Origin: Pipra filicauda
Lineage: Eukaryota > Chordata > Aves > Passeriformes > Pipridae
DNA: 64,000 nt
Assembly: GCF_003945595.2 (NCBI RefSeq)
Contig: NW_024103874.1
Coordinates: forward strand, 4,536,001-4,600,000
Reading direction: 5' to 3'
The first letter of the stretch is position 1, and each line of letters begins with the position of its first letter. The translations under genes were made by a program, and so were the position numbers. The notes below the pieces were generated by a model, which worked only from the letters and a program-made list of their open reading frames with translations, did no database searches and was not told where the DNA came from. Below are positions 1-9,720 of this stretch, one piece after another.

Positions 1-2799
1 AGGTTATGCATATTGGTTAAGAAAACCTTTGCTTTGGTTAGTGACCAGAATTCCACAACTTAAAAAACCAACAGACAGCAGGGCAGCACTTCCTCTCTGT
101 GACACCTCACGAAGTTCAAAGAAAAACTAAGTGACGTTAGAAAACAATATATTACATTTAATTAAAAGCTGGCATTATGTTTTCTTCAAATTATGAACAT
201 ATCAGGATAATAAGCACATTAAAACACATGAACTGTATTTCAGTTCCATCTGAGCATACAAAACAAATCCTCCTTGGGAAAAAAGAAGCAGGCATCATAA
301 CAAGAACATCTGAGCAGGAAAAAAAAAAAGATCTTCAGCTTTTTTGAAGTCCTCCCTTTATCTTCTCTGAAACACCAAATGGAAGCAGACACTTAAAACC
401 TTACATGGTACACAAAATAAGTTGATTTGTTTCTCGTATGCCAGAGAAGGGGAAAAACAAATGACAAGTTACAGGACGTCATCCTCAGGATAACCACGCA
501 CATCTGCAAGGTTAGCACCGATGCTTCACACACAAATGCAATAGCTCGTTTATCCCCTCCCAGCAAAATCATCTTTTCAGTGGTATTAGGCATTCACTTG
601 GAAGCAGTTTTAGCAGCAGCTCAGTGTAAATCACCTCAGAGTAGATGCCTTCCTGCCACAGGAAATGCGAAGGGCTCGGTCTGGGCTTCACCTCTGTATG
701 AGTTCAAATCCTGCAAGTCCATGGTGGAGAGAAGCAACTCACAGGACTGAACTTTCAGATTAACTGAGAAGTTAGACAACCTAATTCTAGCTTAATATTG
801 CTTGTTGCAGGAAAAGTTATGATTGATCTTCTTTTTCCTTTTGAATTAAAACCGCTGTACTTTAAGGTCAATTTTAATAATGATTTACAAGTTCCTCTAG
901 CATTGCTTTGACAAATTCTACACTTGTTTTTAATACCTGGCCTTTTAACAGCACTTAGATACTCAAGTTTGCTATTTTTCCTAGGAAAAAATTTTTTTAA
1001 TACAGGCTTTATCTTCTGTATTTGAAATTCCATATTTAGTCTCCTGAGATTGATTGATTCCAAGTGGGTTCTTGAAGAACCTTCTGAATATTTCAAGGAC
1101 TCTCAGAAGGTGGATTTTTTAGTATTCCGGGTAGATAAGGTAGGATGAGCAAGTTGTTACTGATGTAAATTAAATGAAGAGATTTAAAACAATCACTGTA
1201 CTAAACCCCATCATTCCAAAACCAGCTTGTCTCTAAGACTATAAAGACATTTTTAGGCTCTGAAATTAGTGAGCTGCTTTTTTTTGGTGATAATTATTGG
1301 AGAAAGAAGCAATTATAAATTCCATTATTATTAGTGTTAAATCTTTAACCAAACCAAACTCAGATTAAATATTAAGCTGTTAAATACTTTATTCTCCTAC
1401 TATTTTAGTTTTGGTGAAAAATGAACACTTAAATTAGTCTCCATTTAAATATTCTCAACTGCTAAATCTTCTCTAATTTTAACCAGAAGCAACATACATC
1501 TACTTAAAAATCATGATTCTCTGTTTAGGTGACAGGTTTGGGGTTTTTTTTCCAAAATGTTATCTAGCAACAACTCAGTCTGCAAAATTTTAAATGACCT
1601 TTGCTGATCTGCAGTTTCCACTCATTTTTGCTTCAGTAGTGGTTTTGGTCGGCTTTCACTTCATCAGATGCCTTTTGAGAGTACATTCAAAATTTTGTTT
1701 TATGGAAAAAGGTACAAGAGATAAGCTGTTCTGTAAAACTATTCCGTAATTAAAAAAAAAAAAAAGAGAAAAAAAAGAGGAAGAAGTGAAGATATAAAAA
1801 TGGAAACAAGTAGGAACCAGTTTTAAACATATGTCTTTATGAATGAGGCTTAATCACACACTTCATTCTCCAAACACAAAAAGTCTTTTGGAAATGTATT
1901 AATTAAAATTAAGTGCCATGGACAAGCGGCTTTAGAGGGATGGCAGTCCTTTTCAAATTAGCATAACACTAGCGACAGGCATGGAAATTGGTTTAATAAC
2001 CCTAAATAGTTACACCCCACTCTTAACACAAATGGCCACGGACAGCTCGAGCCCCTGAGGCTGCGACTGTACCAGTTTACGTGGTTGCTCTGACATTGGG
2101 TGGGTATTCCCACCCAAACAGAAAGCACTGAATGCACCTCAATTATTATTATTATAATAATATAATGACTAGTGAAGCATACAAGGCACCAAAGCGTCGA
2201 ACACCATAAACCAGAAAACCAAAGTAAAACCAACACAAGCAACACCAAAAACTCAGCCAGCAAGGGACTCACTTTGTAACTTGTACAAACACAGTCAATA
2301 TTAGCAAGGGATTGTTAGTTTAGTTATGATATTAAGTGGCCCAAACCCCACAAGTAGGTTTAGGGTCAAGCTGTAGATTTAAGAGAAAACCAAGCCAAAG
2401 GGATAAGCAGAGTCTTTAAGCGATTTCCTTCCCTGCCATGTTTTCCATGGGTGTCCTCAGAGCCGAGCTCCCTGCTATGATAACCCCGGTTAAACACCAC
2501 TTTCAGCATCCCCCAGCAAGTGTCAAAATGCATAAGCAAAATCTCTACCTGCTTAACTCTTAAATGTCAGACACAAGCAACATTTTTTGTGCGCTCACAA
2601 TTCATGAGAAACTGGAGAAAAAAAAAACAACCCTACTGATAAAGAGCTGAATATCCACAAGCTTTTTCCAAGTATTCCAATCATTCCCCTAACTTCACAT
2701 AGCTGCTCCTGCTGCATCCATCTCCGCTTTGCCTGACTTCAGCAGGAGTTTTGCTTTGACTGCCAGCTGGTTTTAGAGACATGTAGGACAGAGAAAGTG
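1..2799. other. AT-rich intergenic flank on the 3' side of BHLHE23
   Basis: No coding frame with family resemblance. The longest open frame (755-1096, minus, 113 codons) is low-complexity Lys/Ser-rich and unrecognised. The region holds short A-runs (for example 1750-1763 and 2614-2622) and short ATT/TAA runs near 2142-2165. If synteny follows the mammalian order, this side could include the 3' end of a neighbouring plus-strand gene such as SLC17A9, but nothing in the sequence proves it. Confidence 0.5.
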
Positions 2800-2812
2800 G
2801 TTATTCATGTCT

Positions 2813-2818
2813 TTTATT
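2813..2818 (-). terminator. Candidate polyadenylation signal AATAAA
   Basis: Canonical hexamer on the minus strand within CAAATAAAAG. It is the nearest one I could find downstream of the BHLHE23 stop codon. No transcript evidence is available. Confidence 0.3.
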
Positions 2819-2992
2819 TGTTATAAATACATATTTATATGTTAAGTGATCTTTTGCTTTGTTTATCATGATGAGCAACGACTTTGGAAAATCATCTGGA
2901 AAACTTAACCAAGCCGAGAAACAGGCAAACAGCAAGCATTAGCATACAATCACAGGTTCCTCCCAGTCCAAGAACGGGTTAATTTTTTAAGT

Positions 2993-3013
2993 AAAAAAAA
3001 AAAAAAAAAAAAA
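2993..3013. repeat. Homopolymer A21
   Basis: Uninterrupted run of 21 adenines on the plus strand. No retrotransposed body was recognised next to it. Confidence 0.9.
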
Positions 3014-3582
3014 GCATCTTTCTTTGAAGCATCAATAGTTTTATCAAGAGCACTGAACTTCCCCCCTCCCATGTGCTGACCAAATGATTTTCAGTTGAAT
3101 TTGCAGGTGCAGTCCAACCCAGCCGGCTATAGGACCCCCACCCGCTCAGGAATCTGAAACATTGCATAGTTTGCACCTGGATTTTGCTTTCCCACCCTCC
3201 TTTTGATGTATTTTTAACACAGGTCGATCATGCCGGAACAGACTTACTGATCTTTCCATTTCCAGATCTCTCTCCCTCTCTGTTTTTCTACAGTTTTGTT
3301 TCAAAACTGCTCAGAAACTTAGTAGCTCAGAGCAAGTGGAAAAGCAACATTTACGCTCACAGTCCACTGACAGGCTGGGAAGGAAATAACTCTACAGATG
3401 AAGTTGCATGTGGGGGGTAACTAAACAAAGTAGAAAGTGGATGTTCTGGGAGTCCACGTGAACTGCCAAATAATTCCAAATGGGGAGAGGGGTATTTAAG
3501 AGATGCAAACAAAAAGAAAACCCAGACTTAACTGATGGAAGGAAGCCAAGGATGATGGCAGTGGAAAGAAAAGTGCACAGAA

Positions 3583-3584
<2 letters not shown>

Positions 3585-3616
<32 letters not shown>
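3585..3616. repeat. Homopolymer A32 (T32 in the BHLHE23 3'UTR)
   Basis: Uninterrupted run of 32 adenines on the plus strand, 36 bp beyond the BHLHE23 stop codon. It is on the wrong strand to be a retrogene poly(A) tail for BHLHE23. Length is likely to vary between individuals or assemblies. Confidence 0.95.
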
Positions 3617-3620
<4 letters not shown>

Positions 3621-3652
3621 AAAATAAAGGAAAAGCCCGAAGAAGGCAGAAG

Positions 3653-4327
3653 TCAAGGCTTGTCGTTACAGTGTTTGCAGAGGGCGGAGGCGGCTCCTGT
3701 GAAGGCAGTGCATTTCTCGGGGCAGCCGGGCACGGCCGCGCCGCCGAAGGGGTAGACGGGCGACTGTCCGAAAGGGTTGAGGGTGGCGGGCAGCGGGGCG
3801 CTCAGCGCCTGGCCCTGGTTCAGGTAGGCCACCAGCCGCCGCATCTCCTCCAGGGCCTGCGCCTGCATGAGGATGTAGTTCTTGGCCAGGAGCAGCGTGG
3901 CGATTTTGGAGAGTTTCCGCACCGAGGGGCTGTGCGCGTAGGGGATGACGGAGCGCAGCCCGTCCAGGGCGTCGTTCAGGTCGTGCATCCGCCGCCGCTC
4001 CCGCGCGTTGATGCTGAGCCGCAGCGAGCGCTGCTCCTTGGGCTTCTTGCCCAGGGCTCCCCCCTTCAGCTTCCCCTCTCGCTCGAAGCCCGCGCCGCCC
4101 TTCACCCCCGGCTCGAAGCCGTCCTCCTCGTCGCCGCTCTGCTCGCCGCTGCTCTCCGCCGACTTGCCCAGCGCCCCGGGATGGAAGTCCGCCCCGCCGC
4201 CCCCCGGGTACGCGCCCCGCGGGCCCTCGGCGCCCCCGCGCACCGCCCCGTAGGCGAAAGCCGAGGGGCCGTAGCCGGGGGCCAGCGCCAGGTACGCCTC
4301 GCTGCCCAGCGACTTGAGCTCGGCCAT
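3653..4327 (-). CDS. BHLHE23: BHLHE23, class B basic helix-loop-helix transcription factor (Beta4)
   Basis: Single uninterrupted 224-residue reading frame. It begins [15 protein letters not shown], as I remember mammalian BHLHE23, and ends in the family's Cys-rich tail (CPEKC at 202-206, then ALCKHC and a C-terminal KP). Residues ~55-70 are acidic/serine-rich ([14 protein letters not shown]). The basic region is at ~99-116 with [13 protein letters not shown]110 and R113 are the expected E-box contact residues. Helix 1 runs to ~128, the loop holds [11 protein letters not shown], and helix 2 is ~139-168. The paralogue BHLHE22 has a much longer, different N-terminus, so BHLHE23 fits better. The frame stays open upstream to 4900 only because the GC-rich 5'UTR and the simple repeat lack stops. 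The chosen ATG matches the family N-terminus and has G at -3 and +4. Known for the family: a nuclear factor, mainly repressive at E-boxes, in retinal and other neurons. No frameshift or missing key residue is seen. Confidence 0.97.
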   Translation of the reverse strand: MAELKSLGSEAYLALAPGYGPSAFAYGAVRGGAEGPRGAYPGGGGADFHPGALGKSAESSGEQSGDEEDGFEPGVKGGAGFEREGKLKGGALGKKPKEQRSLRLSINARERRRMHDLNDALDGLRSVIPYAHSPSVRKLSKIATLLLAKNYILMQAQALEEMRRLVAYLNQGQALSAPLPATLNPFGQSPVYPFGGAAVPGCPEKCTAFTGAASALCKHCNDKP

Positions 4328-4437
4328 CGCCGGGGAACCGCGCTCCGCTGCCTGGGCGCCGAGCAGGAGGAAGAGGTGGAGGAGGAGGCGGCCCCGCCGC
4401 TCCGCTCGGCGCTGCGCCCGGGCTGGGGGCGGGCAGT
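4328..4437 (-). other. BHLHE23: Probable 5'UTR of BHLHE23
   Basis: GC-rich sequence between the start codon and the transcription start expected about 30 bp downstream of the TATA box. It carries a purine-rich GGAGGA-type stretch on the plus strand and an Sp1-type GGGGGCGGG box at 4425-4433. The exact start is inferred from TATA spacing only, and a further upstream non-coding exon cannot be excluded. Confidence 0.5.
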
Positions 4438-4460
4438 GAGCGCGGAACGGCCCCGCTGCA

Positions 4461-4503
4461 CTTATATCGCCGAGAGGGGCCGCGGGGACACCTCGCCGCC
4501 AAT
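4461..4503 (-). promoter_or_regulatory. BHLHE23: Core promoter of BHLHE23: TATA box and CCAAT box
   Basis: Read on the minus strand, TATAAG lies at 4466-4461 within GATATAAGTG. An ATTGG word (plus-strand CCAAT, 4499-4503) lies about 35 bp further upstream. With a start near 4436 the two would sit at about -30 and -65, the usual positions for each element. The spacing and the location 135 bp upstream of the ATG make this a credible TATA-type promoter embedded in a CpG island. Start-site mapping is lacking. Confidence 0.6.
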
Positions 4504-4517
4504 CGGAGGGCAGCGCG

Positions 4518-4775
4518 CCCTTCCCTTCCCTTCCCTTCCCTTCCCTTCCCTTCCCTTCCCTTCCCTTCCCTTCCCTTCCCTTCCCTTCCCTTCCCTTCCC
4601 TTCCCTTCCCTTCCCTTCCCTTCCCTTCCCTTCCCTTCCCCTTCCCCTTCCCCTTCCCCTTCCCCTTCCCCTTCCCCTTCCCCTTTCCCCTTCCCCTTCC
4701 CCTTCCCTTTCCCTTCCCCTTCCCCTTCCCCTTCCCCTTTCCCTTCCCCTTCCCCTTCCCCTCCCCTCTTCCCCC
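4518..4775. repeat. (TTCCC)n / (TTCCCC)n polypyrimidine microsatellite
   Basis: Twenty-four perfect TTCCC units (4521-4640) run into about 20 units of CTTCCC-type hexamers with occasional extra T. The whole 258-bp tract is pyrimidine on the plus strand and purine on the minus strand. It begins only ~15 bp upstream of the BHLHE23 CCAAT box. The G-rich strand (GGGAA repeats) has four-tract G-quadruplex potential, and mirror symmetry permits triplex DNA. Long glycine/arginine-rich open frames across it are artefacts of the repeat. Confidence 0.97.
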
Positions 4776-7700
4776 GGGTGGTGGAAGCACCAGGGGCACG
4801 CACAGTGTTGGCAGCAGTGGCACGACTTGTGATCTGGTCGTCGTGGTTTAGGTGGGATGACAGAGGAGGCACCTGTTGTGCAGGGAGATTTCCAAGGCAA
4901 AGGCCCTGTCTATTCCCATTTTCTTCAGAGGCTCAGATTGTTCCTCCCTTCCATGTGCCAGGAAAAGGTTTGATCTGTAACGGTCCAGCCCAGCTCTGGA
5001 GGGACTCTCTGCTCAGCTGTGGGTACCAGTAAGTGAGTGTGACACTTGGATAGGAAACCACACCAGAGCCTGCAGGGTGTGAGGAATCATCACTGTGACT
5101 GGTGGTGCCTGCTCCACAGAGGAACCTCGAGGAGCTTCTGAGGCAGCCACTGGCAAAGCTCAGAGCTACATGGTGAAGAATAATCAGGAGGCTTTGTCCC
5201 ATGTTCCTGGACTGAGATAACAATAAGGGCCTAATCTTTAATTGCAACAGAAAGAGGTCCCACTTTCTTTCTTTTCCTACACTTTGCAGACTGCTTCACG
5301 TTACTGAGATATATTTTACAGATAGTACAAGGGCATTCCAGGCTTTCTACAAACATGACATATGCCTGGTCCAGGTCCCTCAACCGTCTGTTCAGAAAGG
5401 ATGGGATGAATCCTGTGTAGTGACACATGGATGCGAGAAGGTGGATATTGCCTAGGGGCAGATGCAACCAGTTGATGCAGATGCACCTGGTAAGTTATTT
5501 GCTGTAGTAAATAGCTTGGGTGTTAAGGTGACAGGAGGCTTTTTCCAGAATGTATTCTGTTTTTCTCAGGCCCTCTATGAGCGTGGTTATCTTGTCCTCT
5601 TCCCATCACCTCCCTCTGTGCCGGCCGTGCGCTAACGTGAAATGACGAGCTTGTCTCTCTTCCTTCTCCACATCAGAGCCAAGAACTCCGAGATGTGCAG
5701 TGACACATTCACCCTCTGTGCATGCAGAGCTGTTGCCTGCAATGAGGCTGTTCCCCTGCTCTGTGAATGTACATCTAGAAGGTTGTGTTCCTGTAGCTCT
5801 GTCTGAGCCTGGCATCAGAGTTTGCACAACATTTGTCCATCATACAAATCATACATACACTGATCTTCTCTTATCTCACCTCCAGTGTTTGAATGTTACA
5901 ATATGGTCATGTCTCTCTTTTGCTCCCCTTATCAGGCTTATCCGACCATGAAGACCAATTACTGGTTTTAGTCACTTAATTGTTTTATGACAATTGAAGC
6001 ACTTAACTACTCCTGGGACAGATCACTCTATATATTCATGGTGACACTCTATATATTCCTTGTGACTTTCAAATACAGGTGAGCACAAAATGACTTCTGC
6101 TCATCTCTGGAGTCAGTCTCACACTCCAAGTAATAACAGACAAATGGAGGGAAGTACCAGAATATTATCACTGGCATAAATCATTCCCATGAGAAAGACA
6201 TAGAGGAACTGTTAAAAGCAGGATTGTCCCCTGCTAGAAATGATTTACTCCTTTTGTAATGTGTTAAGATCTTGCAATGAGAAGGACTAGTAGTGTTACA
6301 AACTTTCAGGAATCCTGGTTGTTATAATGACATGCTGCAAGTATTGCCAGCTTTCTAAGAATGTCATGTGCATGTAAGTGGGCTGAAAATTAGAAGTAAA
6401 CACTTTTCACATAGGCTCTCTTGTGGTTTATTAAATAGATTGAGTTCTTCAATGGTTATTTCAACACTGAAGGGCAGCTTGGGAGGTATGTCAGCTACAG
6501 GAGAACAGAGCAGAAGGATTTTCTGCTTTACATGTAACTCCAAAATGCACAGCTGAGAGAAATCACTTGGACCCTGAATGAATCTTAAATCAAGTTGGTT
6601 TTAATGTGCTACCAAAAAATGCACACAGAAGAATTTGTTTTGGACTTTGTCCTTTCATTTCAGCTGTGAATAGGCATCTTTGAAAATATCCAACCTGGTT
6701 CCTCACTGAAAACTGAGAAACAGGAATTTAGGTTTTGACGTGTTGGACTAGAACAAAAAAAAGGAAGACAAAAAATTACCAGAAGGGAGTGACTCATGTG
6801 GAAGAACGTGGCAGAATATAAAATCTCTTCCAAGTGCTTTGGGGAAAAATGGACATATGCAGTAGGAAATAAATTTATCACATGTTATAGAGTATTTGCC
6901 AGCTTTAAAGTGGGATTTATTTCTTCCAGTGTTTTACATATTCAAAACTTGTGACTATTTAATAATTAATAGCAGACTATCATCACTGCAATTATGATAG
7001 TTACTGTAACTGTAAGATCCTTGAGGCAGGACCTATACTTTGATTAAGACTCTTTCACGTCACAAACATTTTACAAATAATAATTTGATTACTGCTTTCC
7101 CTATATCTGGCTCCATACATTCAAGGGGTTTCTGTTAGCTTGACAAGGCAAAATCTACAAAGGAAAACACTTGCTGAGCCATTTCCAGGGAGCAAAGCAT
7201 GAGTAACACAGCCTGCCAAGGCCATGCTGTCCAGCGTTTGCTGTGGGGGCTGTTTCAGGACTACAGCTCCCAGGTTCAGCTAAAGCTTGGAGAATGCACT
7301 CATCCTTCCAAAGGAAAAAAGTAAATTTGGAGGTTGTAGCACCTGTTACTGCAGCAAGAGCTTGACTACAATTTATTTCAGTTTTGATTCAAAGAGAGGG
7401 AGAAAATAATTGAAATAATGACATATTTTCTTCAGTTTCGGCTGTAGTTCTAAAGCCATGCACCTGAACCAAACCAGGCATCTCCCAGAGTCAGTGCCCA
7501 CTGTCTGAATGTCCAGAGGGCTGGAATGAGATGGGATGAAGCTACACAGCAAAAACCTTTCTCAGATCTACATGTTATCTATCACATGTAGTTAAAGAAC
7601 TCAGAGTTTGGGGTGGACACATTATTGAAATGTCTAAGAAAAATAGTTGCAAAGATTGTCACATTCATTTAAAAGCTTCAGTTAGTTTCCTGGATAACAG

Positions 7701-7869
7701 CATTTTTGACTGAGGGACCAACTCGGTTGGTTCGATCAGAAAAGAGGAGGGGGAAAGCGGGAGAAACACGCCTCCATCCCTATCAACCACATTTGGATAT
7801 TAAAAGTAGAACCGAACAAAATCTCTTGAAGAGAACAGGAGGAAGGAGGTTTAAGAGAGACCAATATGC
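4776..7869. other. Intergenic, no gene recognised
   Basis: Upstream flank of BHLHE23. Open frames here are at most ~100 codons and unrelated to known families as far as I can tell. Composition is average to AT-rich. I see no repeats beyond short homopolymers. Confidence 0.5.
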
Positions 7870-8135
7870 TCTGGTCGCGTGGTTTTTGTTGGGATGGGGG
7901 TGTCTGTCCTTCTCCCCGCGGTCGGTGCGGGTTTGTTCGGACGGGGTCTGTGTCCTCCCCGGTCCCGTGCTGACATCTAGCGACCACCGGAGGGGAGCGG
8001 GCACCCACCGCCCCCGGCACCCACCCGCCTCCTCGGCATGGAGGCAGAGGTGGGCAAAGCGCTACAAAATCAGAAGTAACCCACAAGGCTGACGGGCTCA
8101 ATAAGACCCGCGAGCGCTCACGGGTCTCAGGTTGC
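7870..8135. promoter_or_regulatory. Orphan CpG-rich island
   Basis: About 25 CpG dinucleotides in roughly 265 bp, including clusters such as CCCCGCGGTCGG and CCCGCGAGCGC, standing out from AT-rich surroundings. There is no coding frame of note. The shape suggests a promoter or a GC-rich enhancer about 3.5 kb upstream of the BHLHE23 start. A TAAATA word at 8166-8171 lies just beyond it, but no start site can be assigned. Confidence 0.4.
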
Positions 8136-8750
8136 AATCCCACACCTGTGCTTTGGGTACCTGCCCCCTAAATACAGCCCTGCTCCGGCGGCAGCTCTCA
8201 CTGCTGCGAGCTCAGCAGGCTTTGGATCTTTTATTCAGGCAAGCACAAGGAGAGTGGAAAGAGGTGTTAAAGTATCAAAAGGTGTGAATGGATCACTTTC
8301 CGTTGAGTAAAAAGGATGGTGGGATGAGCAGAGTTACTCTACTGGAAGTTCACTGGAACTGCTGGAAGTGGTGAGTGAATACTTCTTCCCTCAGTTGTAA
8401 TGGTAGAAAAACAGCAAGAAAAAACAGGTAGAAAAAACCCCACAGCTGTGGCAATGCCGTGCTGGTTCTGGCCATTTGGAAATGGTTGGTAGGTAGAAGC
8501 AGAAATTCGAGGCAGGGAAAGCAGGCAGAGCTCAGTCTGACAGGTGTGTGGCCAAACATCCAGGTCTGGACTAGCCAGAGGTCACAGCTGTCACCTGGCA
8601 GCACGACAGGAGTGCAAGAAGAACTGGAGCTGCTGAAGTGTTAGTGTCTAACTGCTGACTTCTTGTCTATCACTTGTCTATCCCACAGCTGAGACTTTCC
8701 TTTCAAAAATCCCTCAGTGATGCAGGAAGACATAATTTTTATTTTATCTT

Positions 8751-8815
8751 GTGGCTAAGGCACAGGACTCTGGATATAGGACTTCTGTTCTCAGTCCTAC
8801 CTGAAGCTCACTCAG
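8751..8815 (+). repeat. Possible head of a tRNA-derived SINE (MIR/CORE-SINE type)
   Basis: The sequence TGGCTAAGGCACAGGACTC resembles the A-box start of MIR-type SINEs, and a B-box-like GTTCTCAGTCC follows about 30 bp later. The resemblance is judged from memory of MIR and the copy is diverged, so it remains tentative. Confidence 0.35.
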
Positions 8816-9238
8816 GTCCTAACAAGATTCTGATTACAAAACCTGCCTGAGAGGTTAGGTGGGTGTGTAGAGTCTGTGCTTATGATCCTCCTATACTAAC
8901 TGTGTATCATGGTAATATAAAAGGCTTCTGTAACTGTCTGATTCTGCCACAGCTCCTACAGCTTTTCAGAGCAGCCTGAAGAATGTCAGTACAACAGAAT
9001 GGTCAATATTGGGTTGCTCTTCAGACAAGTGATGACAAAGAAAAGCCTGCACCAGCAGTTGTCCACTCACAGACCTAGGAGCACACTTTATGAAGGAGAC
9101 TTCCAAAAGGGAAGGAGAAGGTCCTCCTGCAACTTTGAAGGTTATTTTGAAGGAGTTTATTCAGAGTTTGTTCAACAAGTACAAGCCTCTAGGATAGGTT
9201 TTGCTCTGCTGATATCACTCAGTCATATTTTTTCCCCT

Positions 9239-9253
9239 TCACTAGATGGCAGC
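9239..9253 (+). promoter_or_regulatory. CTCF-like motif, forward
   Basis: TCACTAGATGGCAGC matches the core consensus CCASYAGRKGGCRSY at 14 of 15 positions; only the first base differs. Occupancy is inferred. It pairs with a reverse motif 280 bp away. Confidence 0.45.
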
Positions 9254-9424
9254 AAGAAGATAGGTATAGGAATTTACAGAATTATAATTATTAATTTTTT
9301 TAATACAGTAAACAGAGTTTTCAATTGGTTTCTTGTTTGAATTGATTTCTTTGGCAGTCCCTGTACACACACAGCCCTCAATAACCAAATCAACCAGCAC
9401 AGGGTGGTGGAAAGCACTGGCAGG

Positions 9425-9720
9425 TGCCTGAAACGTCTCTGTTCCGGGCAGAAGAGACTCAGGGTAGCTACGGGATTCGACGAGCGTTTCAGCAGGAAAG
9501 GAGCGATTGTCTGGTCTGCAGTTCCCTCTGCTGGCAAAGTCTCTTCTTGCATCAGCCGGGCTCGGAGACAGGCGGTAACTCCGGCAGAGCCGGGGAAGCA
9601 GCCCCTGCCCACAGGTACAGGGGAGGGGTTCGCACAGCTCTCGGTGTGGGGGGCAGGTGTGCCTCCAGGAGCCTCGGATGTGCTGCCTGGGCACAGGGCC
9701 GCAGGAACCTCCGCCCCTTA
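9425..9720. promoter_or_regulatory. CpG-enriched segment around a CTCF-like motif
   Basis: Roughly 17 CpG in 300 bp in an otherwise CpG-poor neighbourhood. Two overlapping open frames run through it (130 and 187 codons), but neither has recognisable domains or consistent composition, so I read the GC content rather than coding constraint as the cause. A moderate CpG island or insulator-associated element is possible. Confidence 0.3.
9520..9534 (-). promoter_or_regulatory. CTCF-like motif, reverse
   Basis: AGTTCCCTCTGCTGG on the plus strand matches the reverse consensus RSYGCCMYCTRSTGG at 14 of 15 positions. It lies in a CpG-enriched segment and points toward the forward motif at 9239. Confidence 0.45.

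Larger units (their letters stand above)
2800..3652 (-). other. BHLHE23: Probable 3'UTR of BHLHE23
   Basis: AT-rich sequence downstream of the stop codon. The first clear AATAAA on the minus strand (plus-strand TTTATT) is at 2813-2818, about 840 nt past the stop. It is preceded by AU-rich TATTTATAA-type sequence and followed by T/G-rich sequence, as at many cleavage sites. An A32 plus-strand run (T32 in the transcript) lies 36 nt after the stop. The UTR end is a guess from the signal alone. Confidence 0.35.
3664..4520. other. CpG island covering BHLHE23
   Basis: Very GC-rich block with dense CpG across the coding exon, 5'UTR and core promoter. It contrasts with the AT-rich flank below 3650 and is bounded above by the CpG-free TTCCC array. 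This is usual for developmental bHLH genes, which are commonly Polycomb-controlled CpG-island genes (family knowledge, not seen here). Confidence 0.85.

Noticed and set aside
755..1096. 113-codon minus-strand open frame
   Set aside because: Lys/Ser-rich AT-driven frame without known motifs, no promoter or splice context seen.
3585..3616. A32 run as the tail of a processed pseudogene
   Set aside because: The run is A on the plus strand but BHLHE23 is on the minus strand, and BHLHE23 has an intact frame with its own promoter; no plus-strand retrocopy ends at the run.
4328..4900. In-frame N-terminal extension of BHLHE23 up to 4900
   Set aside because: The extension is translated 5'UTR, promoter and microsatellite. 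The family N-terminus MAELKSL begins at 4327 and TATA/CCAAT boxes lie inside the would-be extension.
3671..5032. Long plus-strand open frame (453 codons) across BHLHE23 and the TTCCC array
   Set aside because: It is the antisense shadow of the BHLHE23 exon continued through a pentanucleotide repeat that has no stops; the Pro/Phe/Ser repeats are purely repeat-encoded.
7979..7993. CTCF-like word on the minus strand in the 8-kb CpG island
   Set aside because: Only 11 of 15 consensus positions and the invariant core is broken.
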